A stretch of 64,000 nucleotides of DNA from Flabesymbios commensalis (Eukaryota; Annelida; Polychaeta; Terebellida; Flabelligeridae): positions 104,886,560 to 104,950,559 of the forward strand of contig OZ024902.1 in assembly GCA_964017125.1 (NCBI GenBank), read 5' to 3'. Of the stretch, positions 24,188 through 35,433 are shown piece after piece (position 1 is the stretch's first letter; each line of letters opens with the position of its first letter). Made by a program: the position numbers and the translations under genes. The notes under the pieces were generated by a model, which was not told the origin of the DNA, searched no databases, and was given only the letters and a program-made list of their open reading frames with translations.

Positions 24188-24664
24188 GTGTCAAAGTATG
24201 CATAATGTGAAACTATAATTATATTAAAATTGAGTGATATATTAAGTTGAAGGTCTATTCTTGGATTGAAAACAACATTTACTCTTGATAAAATAAACCT
24301 TCCGCTATAGGCCTACACTTATCTGCGGTTTCGTCCGGATATGTCAGAATAATACAAATAGCACTTGCTAACCTACAACACCTGCATTTCTAGCTCCATA
24401 GAGTCGTTACCATGTGTTAGAGGGATTTTACTATTCCTGGAATGGATAGTATTCCAGAAGCAGTATTTACCCGAAGCATAGGTCTATCTATTTATAGGGG
24501 CCTATATAGTGGGGGCTGCCCAATACCTAATACAAGGAAAGAGGCTGGTATACAGTCTCTTTGATACTAGTAGTATATCTGGGCTGACAATAAATTCAAT
24601 TATTTTTTTTCAGTATACAGGATACCAGTCACAAACTATCGCATGACCACATCAGTACTTAAAT

Positions 24665-24736
24665 GTAAAATCAAACAACAGTAACTGCTCACTTGTAATG
24701 TAAGCAGTTACCGCTGTTTGCCTTTGCATGGCAGTC
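24665..24736. repeat. Family C palindrome
   Basis: aaaatcaaacaacagtaact ... agcagttaccgctgtttgcc, then tttgcatggcagt. TAACT/AGTTA arm type. Confidence 0.85.
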
Positions 24737-24965
24737 TATGCGTCCTGATAGGTACTGGGATACTGACAGATTCCGTCAGTATCTGATATCCTGAATCTGC
24801 TTATTGTCAAGTACCGCGAAAAAATAGCGAGTACTAGAAGTATGAGTATCTGGTATCGGAGTCACGAGTTTCTAGCTGGCGGCTTAGATCCTGGTTTCAC
24901 CGTGAACTACGGATGACGGAAACTAGTTTCTGGATCAGATATTACGACAGAATGTCCTTCCCTTG

Positions 24966-25021
24966 TGATTAAAGTGTCGTATCTGCCACTTTATGAAGTG
25001 GTCGATACGACCCCTTAATTA
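24966..25021. repeat. Hairpin (family G?)
   Basis: gattaaagtgtcgtatctgc cactt pairs with aagtggtcgatacgaccccttaat with a few mismatches and almost no loop. Confidence 0.65.
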
Positions 25022-25080
25022 CATGGGGATGTCTATAACTTTCTATTTACCGCAGCTGTACATGTTTTTCTTATTATGAA

Positions 25081-25160
25081 ATAAATATTTTATGTGAGAA
25101 TCACCTTGCTCTTAGTCCTATAGGCCTAAGAGCAAGGCGATTCGCACATAAAATAATTAT
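25081..25160. repeat. Long hairpin, about 35-bp arms
   Basis: ataaatattttatgtgagaa tcaccttgctctta pairs with taagagcaaggcgattcgca cataaaataattat. The loop contains tataggccta. Confidence 0.8.
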
Positions 25161-27079
25161 TCTACAGGTTACCTGTTTCAAACTGTATATAGTATATATA
25201 TTATATACTATCTTTTATGCGATTCACGCACTAAATAAGCGTGGTTCTTGGCGACCCTTTTCTGGATGGATTGACAGCTATAATATTTATATGGAACCTT
25301 TTTCTGTCAGAGTTCAAGTAAATGTTTAATCGCCGCTAATAATACGGTATTCGTCTCGCGCAGCAGCATCTTCAATCCACTTGAATCTTTCAGCTCCGGT
25401 CCACTTGGGACATTCAACGTTACTCTCAGCTTCAGTTGTTCAGTTCATTTATAATGTTAGAAATAAATGAACCTGCGCACTCAGAAAGGGGCAATAAACT
25501 AAGTTATTCTGACATTTAGCAGCTGAAAATTATATCAAGCCACTTTAAACCGATATGACTCAAGCTTTTGTGGTGAGATTTTATTAAATATTTCAACCCT
25601 GTATTTTTGCAGAGATTAGATTAATTAATTAATTCTTTCAGTTTCAATTTATGTTAAAATATATCTCTACAATCGCTATATTTTGGTGGGGGGGTTTTCA
25701 TTGCCGTCATTGTTATATTGATGGAAAGTGATCATACCTGTAGCCCAACAAATCGTCATCCCAAACTTTAAAGTATATAATTATCTTTCAAATCGACGAT
25801 AATTAATTATTAGGCCAGTTTTTGTCCTAATCCCTGGACAGTGTTGTCTTGTTTATGGATGACGACCCTAATATCTGCCATATTTTATCCAAACAAACGA
25901 GATGCTGACCTAGAAATCCCGGCCGGGCCAGTGTACTGTCCTGCCTACAGGCTACTGCGCCGTCCATCCACGTCAGTACCTGCCAAGTACCGGTCAGCAC
26001 CATCAGACAGTAGACCAGCACTGGTTCAATGCTGAGCCAACGTCCCAGATGTTGGCACAGCATTGAACCAGCGCTGGCAGATAATCTCGTTTGCTCTGCC
26101 TAGAAGACAATACTATCGATAAACCTGATCGACCCCGATATCACAAACTTACATAACAACCCAGAGTTTTCGTGGAGATTATTGAAAAATATTATGCTTC
26201 GTGGACTTGATAATGGACAGCTATTTGCTCTATTTTTTTCGAAAAATATAATAGTAGTAGGCCTAATTATTAAACTTCTGTCGTCTGGTAACAATTTGTT
26301 ATAATGACATTCCACCTTAAACATGATTTTAAACTAATTTAATTGAAACAATATTTGAAACACTATTTGAAACAAAATTGAAACACCGTTGCATTTTTTT
26401 TATTTATGTATTATACGAAATGATTTGTTTTCTCATTTATACTTATTCATATAGTATACCAAATGCTATGCTTGATTTATAGTCCTAAAACAAAATGTGC
26501 GTTCTGAGAGACACAGTATACATAGAGAGAGTAAAGCATCTCGGTCCATGGATACTAGTGTGAAATACCTGAACGTGTTTTTAGAAAGAAAAATTTAAAT
26601 AACTACAATGTGTTTTATTCAACGAGGATGACAAATTTTGTAATTTATACTATTCCAATGACAAACGCCCTGGTATTGTAAATGTGTTCAACACAGTAAT
26701 GTGTAAAATCAGTGATATTTTTCAAGTGAATCAATTTTGAGCGCTGTGTAGATATTTTATCGGGATCCCAATCGAAATAATATAATTCTATTGACTCTGA
26801 GAAACGGTTTCATTTATAATTATAATGCACAAACTCTGCTCTTTCCGCTGCACAGGGATGGGGATACTGAAGTATTGAGTATCCGGGAGTATTTGCCACC
26901 CTGGGTTTGCGGCCCAGTAACAGACCACGTGAGCGATAACAAAAAGCAATAAGAACAGCTGCCAGTCGTTTGTTCACCGCTATCAACAGCAATATACCAT
27001 AACAAGTTATTGTGCTGACAAAAACACCTACTGATTATGCCGTATCCGACCGGTATCTAACCGCTGATCCATGCCTGAA
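25161..27079. other. Intron stretch, nearly empty
   Basis: AT-rich with an atatagtatatatattatat stretch near 25186. The only family member is the A copy at 26013-26100. Confidence 0.5.
26013..26100. repeat. Family A palindrome
   Basis: Arms ccagcactggttcaatgctg and cagcattgaaccagcgctgg around agccaacgtcccagatgttg. Right end taatctcgtttgctctg. Confidence 0.8.
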
Positions 27080-27171
27080 GCTCACATGGAACCATTGCGG
27101 TTCAATACCGGACCAGCCTTTCCGATGCTGGCCCGGCATCGAGCCAGTGTTGGTCAGTGTCTTGTTTTTTC
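27080..27171. repeat. Family A palindrome, decayed
   Basis: ggaaccattgcggttcaata, ccggaccagcctttccgatgctgg-type centre, then gagccagtgttggtcagtgt cttgttttttcgc. Confidence 0.65.
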
Positions 27172-27243
27172 GCACAGTGACTCACGCACTACGTGCTCGT
27201 TTTATTGTGTTACTGTGTCAATGAATGGGAATAGTGATATTAA

Positions 27244-27472
27244 CCCTTTGATCGCCGTGCTATCTTATTTAAATTTTGACCCACTTGAAGTTGCGTCTCG
27301 CTACCGCGAGCCACAACTTCAAGTGGGTGAAAATTACTCATATTCGTTTAATTTGAGACCAAATATTTGAAAATCTTGATGTTTTTAAAACAGTCATTTC
27401 ATTCTCAATAACAGTGATTAATCCGCTGATCTAATGGATTAAAAACGATTGTAGTTGTGCTTAGTGGAGAGG
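27244..27472 (+). repeat. Family D MITE (piggyBac-like)
   Basis: TTAA at 27240-27243 then ccctttgatcgccgtgct. Internal hairpin acccacttgaagttgcgtct / acaacttcaagtgggtg, the block gaccaaatatttgaaaatct and an end ttagtggagagg before TAAA. Aligns along its length with the copy at 23278. Confidence 0.78.
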
Positions 27473-27759
27473 TAAATGAGTGTGAGTTTTCTCATTCATT
27501 AATTCTTTGGTTGGTAAATCAGTGAAATACAGCATTATTTGAATAAAAAATGGATTAACTGTCAGGTCAAGCATGCATTTGTCACAGATATGGAATGAAA
27601 AAGACTATGAACTATAATATAATCATTATATCACCATACACCTATGATCGCCAGTCATCACAGCCACATGAAAATATAGTTACAATTTGTAATTTTGTAA
27701 CTTCTTAATAATTTAGACATATTTTTTATAACACCTGGCGCGATGCATTGCACAAGCTA

Positions 27760-27830
27760 CATGTATGCTCTCACAGACACAGAATTTGAACCCAGGACTT
27801 TGTGACGAATTGCGCTGTCTCTGCTAGATC
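27760..27830 (-). mobile_element. Possible tRNA-like SINE head
   Basis: On the - strand tctagcagagacagcgcaat (A-box-like) and ctgggttcaaattctgtg (B-box-like) are about 30 bp apart. No body or tail can be defined. Confidence 0.3.
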
Positions 27831-27920
27831 TCTGCTGTATATCTTATGCCCCAACAGCATTTCATGGTATAGCTTAAAACAATTTTAAAAAAGCAGGGGG
27901 AGATACACCAGAATGATACC

Positions 27921-27992
27921 CTGCAAAGGTAAACAGCAGTAACTGTTGACTTGAAAAGTAAGCAGTTACTGCTGTTCACCTTGTCAGAGCAG
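27921..27992. repeat. Family C palindrome
   Basis: ctgcaaaggtaaacagcagt aactgttgacttgaaaagtaagcagttactgctgtt is a near-perfect hairpin of the TAACT type. It is followed by caccttgtcagagcag. Confidence 0.85.
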
Positions 27993-28412
27993 AGTAGACC
28001 TCTCACACTAAAGTTTTTACTATAAAAAGGCATACTTTCTTCTCAGTAAAATGCAACTCATCGACCTTTTATTGAATGCTGCTCCAGTGGGCGGGTGATT
28101 TTTAGATGACCTAGTATCAGGCCCCATTACCGTTATCGTCACTTTGTGGAGAGTGAATCTGGATGCGTTGCCTTTGATAAGATATGCCGGAGGATTGGCA
28201 GACAAGATGGGGTCTGTTAACAGGAAAACTCGTATTGTTTATCAATGGTGTACTATCACGTGAAACTATATGCTTTATCTACTACAAAACAATATACCGC
28301 CATATGATAGTATAGCCGTAACAACACACTGAGATAGTGAGCGGTGGGTACTGACGGTGGTACTGACACAAACTGGTGCCCAGCGGATAGGGTGTCTAAC
28401 ATTGGTGCTATA

Positions 28413-28521
28413 CCCAGCAATCACAGGATGTTGATCCAATGTTGTTTTAATGTTAGGCCAACGTCGTGGACAGTGGGCCAACATTAAACCAGCATTGGAT
28501 CAACGTCTCGTGTCTGCTGGG
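28413..28521. repeat. Family A palindrome, full length
   Basis: 109 bp from cccagcaatcacaggatgtt to gtctcgtgtctgctggg. Arms gatccaatgttgttttaatg and cattaaaccagcattggatc. Confidence 0.92.
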
Positions 28522-28575
28522 CATAGACCGCCATGTATGCGCAATTATAAATAGTATGTCATATTTCTACCCAAA

Positions 28576-28676
28576 TCATTTTACATACATTTTAGTTGTG
28601 AAATCATTCATACATGCATTTGCCAAATGCATGTATGAATGATTTGACAATTAAAATGCATGCAAAATAGATCATT
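28576..28676. repeat. Long AT-rich hairpin
   Basis: aatcattttacatacatttt, gttgtgaaatcattcataca and tgcattt pair with aaatgcatgtatgaatgatt tgacaattaaaatgcatg. The axis lies near 28624 (gcatttgccaaatgc). Confidence 0.8.
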
Positions 28677-28716
28677 ACATGTACACTTTTCAATCAGGGG
28701 CAACAAATACAATAAA

Positions 28717-28798
28717 TTGATCCAAGGTTGGTTTAATGCTGCGCAAATGTCACAGACGATCTGTCAATATTGAAACAACATTCGTGTTTGCTAGCATG
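28717..28798. repeat. Family A palindrome, decayed
   Basis: attgatccaaggttggttta, atgtcacagacgatctg and attgaaacaacattcgtg tttgctagc. Confidence 0.6.
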
Positions 28799-29639
28799 TG
28801 TTACCTCGTATTTATAGGCTTACTACATAGAGTTTTAAACTTTATTAACCCTTACTATAATACTTCTGAAAGTTGGGTAATTTTCATCCTTTCTATATAT
28901 CTGCCATTCGCAGCAAATTGAATGATCGGCAACTGCTTAAACTATGTGCAACAAAAATACAAAAATACAGCGAACTACAAACCTCAAGTGAATGAAAATG
29001 AGAGATACTATCGTCATTCTGATAGTAAATGTTCTTATCTTATGACTTCTTCAGACCCTTTACATATGAAGTAAGTGAAGGCCTGATTAGTCTACTAAAA
29101 TATCTTCAATAGCTTACATGCCAAGGTGGATACTGTGAGAAAAGAGTCACGATGAAATCACGTTGAAAAGAACATGTAGATATGAGAGAGAAATATTGCA
29201 GCCAGACAGATATATCGATGCGATGGCCCACAAGGACTGAGTTTCTAGGGCAGATTGTATCGCCTCATCCTCTGCATGATTTTTCCCGGCGGCCACATTT
29301 GCCTGTTTTAGGGGCTCCCGGGTGTGTTCGATCGTCAAAGCAGACATATTAGAAAGTTAAGTTGTATTGCTTGTCCCCGGGCCGTGTTTCTTCTGATGGG
29401 CTATTCGGGTCAGTGTGATGTGATGATTATCCACCAGTGGATGGTGAGCGGTGTGCACAGCCAACAGTGACTCCACCTAGCGAATGTAACTACATCACTA
29501 AAAGAAAACTTCGCAAAAAAATGGCAATCTCTGTTATTTGACGAAAATGTAGCCTATTCTGTGAAACTCAATAGCCTTGACCTGCAATATTTTCACCTAG
29601 CAATCTAGTACAATGAAGTATAGAGAAGGGGGACTTCCT

Positions 29640-29857
29640 GATTCCTGATTTCTAATTATTGACAACCATGTCAAAAATTAGAAATACGGGAATTTAGTCT
29701 CTATATCTGGTCTATTAACTGGTGAATGCGCAGCAGAAAAATTTTAAAAAAAATTGCAGTTCTAGTCTACGGACATGTTTACATGATATGGTCATATTAA
29801 TAAGCCAAAAAAAATCACCGATTTTTTGATGATTTTAGCCTGGGCCAGTCTCTTTAA
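29640..29857 (-). repeat. Family F element, copy 2
   Basis: Reverse complement starts ttaaagagactggcccaggc and follows the copy at 20169 over about 215 bp (aatatgaccatatcatgtaa, ctgctgcgcattcaccagtt, ttctaatttttgacatggtt). It lacks the extra inverted segment of copy 1. Confidence 0.75.
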
Positions 29858-29979
29858 TGAATTAAATTATAAGAACGACTAGCGAACCCCTAGTGACAGT
29901 TGGATATCTCTATTCACAAGAGAACACTACATTGAGCACTTGTATTGCTATACCCGTATAGGGCCTATATATATGCGGT

Positions 29980-30018
29980 TTCAAACCTGGAAATTGCGGC
30001 AGCAATTTCAGCTTTGAA
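29980..30018. repeat. Short hairpin (family H?)
   Basis: tcaaacctggaaattgcggc agcaatttcagctttga. The gaaattgcngcaatttc core recalls the hairpins at 30829 and 32421. Confidence 0.5.
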
Positions 30019-30413
30019 TGAATGAAAAATAGTGACAAACAATTCATCAGCAGAAGAGATCAGCTACGGTGAATGACTGTGGATCTATAGGCCTACACGG
30101 ACGGAGCGGATTGATCAAAGATAATTGACATGTTTTATGTGTGTGTTCTATGACTCGGCTGTATGGCCTCGGGTGAGGTTTTTACAGGGTGGTCCAGACT
30201 GACCAGACAGATGACCGGTCAGACAAACCTGACCAGTGGTCAAGCCAGCCGAGGTCACCCGCCACCCTGGACACCGCACGGATACTGTACTGTGAAAAAC
30301 CACACAGGTCTCAAGGTCATACATTAAAATGATCCGAGGAGAGTTTGTAAAGTGGTAGACCCATCCTTTTTGACTCGAATATTGAAATCCTGCTTTTGGT
30401 CGTAATAAATACT

Positions 30414-30484
30414 CCCCTTGGATATGAATGGGTGTATCTGCCACGTTGTTAAGTGGCAGATACACCCTTTCATATCCAAGGGGG
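30414..30484. repeat. Hairpin, 32-bp arms (family G?)
   Basis: ccccttggatatgaatgggt gtatctgccac and its complement gtggcagatacaccctttca tatccaagggg, with gttgtta between. Almost perfect. Confidence 0.85.
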
Positions 30485-30828
30485 GCGGATAATCTTCCAT
30501 ATCTCATATACAGTATCGTATATTATTTTTCATTAAAAACGTTTTGAATATCTCCCTTGTATTGTAACCTTTTGTTGATGAAATCATCTTAATCTTCAAC
30601 CTGTAATTATATAAATATCATATGCAGAGAGTTTCGGAACATAGGCACGTACTTCGATAATCTTGTGATTTAAAAAATGCTTGCAAATTATCGGCTCAAT
30701 TTGGGCCAAGCCTGTCATTGCATTCTTTTATTCAACATTCTTCGATGAACCACCTTGAAGCAAAGCTTGCTTGTTTCCGTTGTCGATATCATAGATATAA
30801 AAAAATGTGAGATTCCCATCTTGTCTAT

Positions 30829-30895
30829 ATCATCTTCATCCACTACAAGCCGCGAATTGCTGTCGCAATTCTCGACTTGTAGTGGATGAAGATAC
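30829..30895. repeat. Hairpin (family H)
   Basis: atcatcttcatccactacaa g ... cttgtagtggatgaagatac outside, gcgaattgctgtcgcaattc inside. Near-perfect arms. Confidence 0.8.
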
Positions 30896-31107
30896 ATCTA
30901 GCAACGGAAACAGGTCACTGTGCCTTGAAGTGGGTGTACATCATCCTGTCACATCAGCAGTCTTTCTGTGACTTACAACGTACACTAGGCCTATTTAATC
31001 GTCAATTGTATTGGATTAAATTCATAAAGGTGCACTTGTCATGCGTATTCGTTTTATTTTTATCACATGTTTATCAGTGACTGTACCTGAACTGTGGACA
31101 GTTACCG

Positions 31108-31209
31108 CATAGCAAACATCACCCTAGTTTTGATTTGATGCTGGTCCACCGTCTGATATGCTGGCCCAACATTAAATCAACATTGACAGAACCTCTCCTC
31201 TGTGCTGGG
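31108..31209. repeat. Family A palindrome
   Basis: catagcaaacatcaccctag, gatgctggtccaccgtctga, tatgctggcccaacattaaa, tcaacattgacag, right end tcctctgtgctggg. Confidence 0.75.
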
Positions 31210-31240
31210 CAGGTAAATGCAGCCTCTTTTCAAGTCAACA

Positions 31241-31337
31241 CCAAACATTGACCCTTCGTGGTTTTCAAGTTGGTTCACCGTCTGCGACGCTGGCCCAACA
31301 TTAAAACAACGTTGTTTCAGCGTCTGTTGTTGGCTGT
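31241..31337. repeat. Family A palindrome
   Basis: accaaacattgacccttcgt, ggttcaccgtctgcgacgct, ggcccaacattaaaacaacg and the right end gtctgttgttggctg. Confidence 0.75.
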
Positions 31338-31493
31338 GGATGGCGTGACAGAGTGTGTCCAGTTACAGACCGGTCAGATGACATCGTGTGTGACTGGAAT
31401 CAGTCCTAGACTGGACCGTGGTCACTCGTGTCCACTGTTTCACTATCTGATGTTTGTTGTTCAAGGAATGGCACAAGGAATGTCACAATCTGT

Positions 31494-31586
31494 GGAACCG
31501 ATGTTGATTTAATGTTGGCTCAGCGTCTGCGACGCTGGGCCATTATTAAACCAACATTGGTTCAATGTCTTTTGCAATGCTTGGTT
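31494..31586. repeat. Family A palindrome
   Basis: gtggaaccgatgttgattta, ggctcagcgtctgcgacgct, gggccattattaaaccaaca, ttggttcaatgtcttttgc. Arms nearly full. Confidence 0.8.
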
Positions 31587-32420
31587 TGTGCATGATATCT
31601 GCACATTCCTCACTTTAAAATTACCATTGCATCTCCCACTTCAAAAGAAAGATAGATTACGTTGATAAAGTAGGGTGCTGGTTCAATTTAGCTTAGTTTA
31701 TAGTGTTGTTTTTCTGAGATTCAGGTATAACCCGCTGTACTGTAATGGTTATTTCTATACAGCCAGTCATACAAGCCGAATCAACAGTTTAAGAAAAGCT
31801 GGGAAAACGAGAGAAAAATCATGTACGTAGATACGTTGAAGTGATTTATTTCAGCGTGTGTATGTGTTTTGTTTTTTTAACTCGAGATAGCTCTGATAAA
31901 ATTTCATAATAAAATATTTTTAAATAACTACGTCCTCCCCACACTTTCAGGGAAGAAGAACTTGATTGCTGTGGTAACTCTTGGTTTTAGACTATATCTG
32001 CGCCGTTGGATTCAGATTTTGAGAAAAATTCACTCATGACAGCCTTATATAGTTCGACTTTTCTCTGGATCTGTCGGGATCAGGGGGGGGGGGGTGACGT
32101 GATACTCGTCTGATTGCCTCATATGACCGGGGTTATTATCGGGGTGTAGGGTTACCCTTTGTGCCTCGTCCCCCAGACCGGCCACCCCACCCTACAAGGC
32201 CCCGGGGGCGGCTCTGTACCCCTCGCCCCCCGCTCCACCCGTGCCCCGGGGGCAGCTCCCTACCCCTCTGCCAATCAACCCCTAATCGACGCGGTAAATG
32301 CCGCGCACAGTCCACGCTGGTCAGTCACTGTCCGGCAAGGCTGACCAGACTCTCGGTCAATCACGCAACTCTGCTGACCCCTTCACCGCTGACCTGTTCA
32401 GTTTTATGCACCTGAGCTAT

Positions 32421-32478
32421 TTTTATCCATGTAAAGTCAGGAATCGCTGCAGCGATTCCTGACTTTATATGGATGAAA
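32421..32478. repeat. Hairpin (family H)
   Basis: ttttatccatgtaaagtcag gaatcgctgcagcgattc ctgactttatatggatgaaa. Axis at the gctgcagc, no loop. Similar core design to 30829. Confidence 0.8.
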
Positions 32479-32888
32479 ATGTCTGGATTTCGTAAATGGC
32501 ACATTGTGTCAAAATCTGTACGGATGTATGTTTTAAATAAATTCATTTCTCAAGATATTTGACAATTTTTCAGTGGCCTTCAGCACCGAGTGAGTGAACT
32601 TGTCACCAGTGTGAGGGATCACCTATCCCCTGATAAACCAATCAGTCCGGACCCCCCCCCCCCGTCCCGGCACCACCAGGACACGGATCCCCAGCCCCAT
32701 CATCCGCCACAGTCCACGCTCCCGCACGCCTGAATCCCGACACTGGCCCACGTCATGTGAAATGCATGAAGCCAGTGATGGCAAGGTCACGGCCAGACAA
32801 ATGACCGGTGCCAGACTGACCACTGAGTGGACATGGTGTCTGGATGCTGACGTCAGTGACATCCGTACCACCCACACCTTCATCAGGA

Positions 32889-32970
32889 CCCCCATACCAG
32901 CCTAAGTCCCGTGACCCCCATACCAGCCTAAGTCCCGTGACCCCCATACCAGCCTTTGACAGTCCCGTGA
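32889..32970 (+). repeat. Minisatellite, 25-26 bp x 3
   Basis: ccccataccagcctaagtcc cgtga occurs twice and then a third time as ccccataccagcctttgaca gtcccgtga. Confidence 0.85.
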
Positions 32971-34270
32971 AATTATTCTTCCCTGTGTCAATTAGGCCGT
33001 GAACGTTCTATTTGCAAACTTTGTTTACTGGTAGTCTAACAGCACCACACAGATTTTCTCACAAAAACAAAGGTTAAAGGGCGAGACCTCGTTCGTAACT
33101 TAAACCTTTATGTGCCAATCAGGATTGTAATCTTATTCGAACCTTTTTTATTAGAACTTGAAATAACCGGTATTTAAAGATAAAACATGTCTTCGATAAG
33201 CGAGATTGGGAAATTATTTGATCTCTATTACGTGTATTATAAATCTGTTTTTCAGTCACTCGTAGCTGTGGATCACGGTAAAATTTTAAGTGGATTTAAA
33301 AATAATATTAATATACATGGATAACAGTCGAATGGATATCAGCACTTGAAAGCCATCATATCACCAAACCAACAAAATACTAATCCCCAGGTGAATTAAA
33401 CTGGTCTGATTCAAATATAATACAGAAGTATAAAATATCAAATAACAGCACACAGCGTCTATTTTGTGGTGGATTACGCCTTAAAGGGTTCATATATTTT
33501 TATTATTATTATTATATTGAGTCCAATGTGTGCCTAGCAGTCAAAAGGTTGATTTTATTTTGACGTTCCTGGCTCCAGATAGTGTACATTGGTCATCATG
33601 GTCCACGTAATTCTAGATCTCTGTGTCAGTCTGGTTTGGATGATCTCTGAGACCTTGACCCTGTCAGGCAATGTCAAGGTCGCGTTGTCCACAGATAAGC
33701 CTTGCTATCGTCAATTTCCGCGTTGGTGACATTTTCGACACGATTTGACGAGTTTTCTCTGCCGAAGAGTCGGATTCAATCCCATGGGACGGGATGGTCA
33801 ATAAAGCCGCATATCCTGCGGAGACGGGACATGCCTTCTGTGCATTATCCCAGACTGATCCCAGGGTAACTTCTCTTTAGGGACCAGTATGCTCAATGGT
33901 AACTTATTTGCATTATCTTCCTTATCATATCTTCATCCATAGCCGAGATAATCCGAATGTCCGATATGTGTACTTAAGCCATTCGTTATATTTGGAATAC
34001 TTCCCACAATAGATCAACAGATCAATCATCAGCCGGTCAAAACATCCTTTGTAAAGAAGAAGAATTGACCAATTTACACAATGTCATATGTAATTGAATT
34101 TTATTGAAAGGAGTTTGATATCTACGAGGTAGACTAAGAGTAAGAGTGTAGGCCAACCTATGATATAAGATGAAATGTGTGGATTAATTTTCTCATATTG
34201 AAAATAATCTAAAATTACAGCATATGAGTAGAGAATATGTGATTCATGGTTTCAAGATTCATATAAAAAG
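32971..34270. other. Intron stretch with no recognised feature
   Basis: A short tattattattattat run near 33500. No coding or repeat family evidence. Confidence 0.5.
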
Positions 34271-34522
34271 TGGTTATATTTTACTCATTTTGGAACTGAG
34301 CGTGAAACGATTGCCTTCAGCAGATCTTGATCACGCAATGATCAGGGTGGGTGATTCGGCTCAGATGGTGGTGGTCGCGGAATGATCTGACCATAGATGG
34401 GTGGCAGCTGGTAGCCCTGGTCTCTGTTCATGTTCATGTTCACCCTGATCATTGCGTGATTAAGATCTGCTGAAGGTAGATCGAAACGTCGCAGTCGTTC
34501 CAAAGTGAGTAAAATTTAACCA
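34271..34522. mobile_element. Foldback element, about 80-bp arms
   Basis: Left arm 34271-34349 (from tggttatattttactcattt to gcaatgatcagggtg) pairs with right arm 34441-34522 (from caccctgatcattgc to gtgagtaaaatttaacca) with scattered mismatches. A 91-bp unpaired centre has a ttcatgttcatgttca stretch. The right arm contains tgctgaaggtagatcgaaac gtcg, a wording common near the ends of some invertebrate retroelements. The superfamily is unresolved. Confidence 0.7.
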
Positions 34523-34896
34523 TTTTCTATATAGTCTATGACTTTACGGCATGTTTGTGCTATAAATCATGCTCTGCTTCAGACCAAGGATTCCTTGTTC
34601 AGGCGTAATAAAGCAGGCAATGCCATTAAAACAGGTATCTTTACACAGGCTACAATCACGGCAGGTCTTTCGTCAAGTAAAAGTCCAGTCAGGTTGTTCA
34701 TCATCTGGAATAACTCCTAAATGACAACTGGTTGCCATGCCTCTGGGACTGCTGTTTTCTGATCCAGTATCGGGATAGGGATTGATCGACTTCGTAAGAT
34801 GAGTTGACGTATTGTAATACAGAGATCACATAACTGTCCATCAGCTATTGTAAATGGTTAGTGTCACAGCGTGTAATAATTCGAGGTAATAAATAA

Positions 34897-35073
34897 AGAC
34901 AAACAGAAGTAACTGCTTACTCAAAAAGACAAACAGCAGTAACTGTTTACTTGATGAGTCAGTAAATTCTGCGCTTATCTTTGAAAAGCAACCCTAGTTG
35001 CTTTTCAAAGATAAACGCTGTATTTAGTGACTCATCAAGTGAACAGTTACTGCTGTTTGCCTTTGTAAGGCAG
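34897..35073. repeat. Family C element with giant hairpin
   Basis: Arms of about 65 bp (34927-34991 and 34998-35062) begin with family C sequence (agacaaacagcagtaactg). They continue with unrelated matched sequence (gatgagtcagtaaattctgc, ctttgaaaagcaa) around a 6-base loop. A shorter direct copy of the left end precedes it at 34897-34926, and the family C flank tttgtaaggcagt follows it. Confidence 0.85.
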
Positions 35074-35221
35074 TATCTGGCCTATCAGAGGGTTGATTTC
35101 TTGTTAATGTCTTATGATAATATCCTAGGGTTAATTTCTGATGATACTTGCTGTGATGGGAAGGCTTGGGAACCCAGATATTGTCGTGATAACTCGAGTT
35201 AACTCACCAATCCACCTCTTC

Positions 35222-35309
35222 TCAGCAAACATCACATGTCAACCCAGCAATTGGCCTGATGTTGGGCCAGCGTATTATACACTCGGTTAACCTCTTGCGT
35301 TGGCTGGGA
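35222..35309. repeat. Family A, decayed
   Basis: ctcagcaaacatcacatgtc, tgatgttgggccagcg, then a broken right side ending ctcttgcgttggctggga. Confidence 0.6.
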
Positions 35310-35322
35310 AGGCAGAGAGTGA

Positions 35323-35433
35323 CCCAGCAAAACACAAAAACATCTGTATAACATTTGTACAATGTTGCACCAACGTCGAAGACGTTGGTGCAACATTGTA
35401 CAAATGTTATACAAATGTTTTGTGTTTACTGGG
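35323..35433. repeat. Family A, subtype B, full length
   Basis: 111 bp from cccagcaaaacacaaaaaca to gttttgtgtttactggg. Arms tgtataacatttgtacaatg and cattgtacaaatgttataca around caccaacgtcgaagacgttg gtg. An almost perfect hairpin. Confidence 0.93.
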
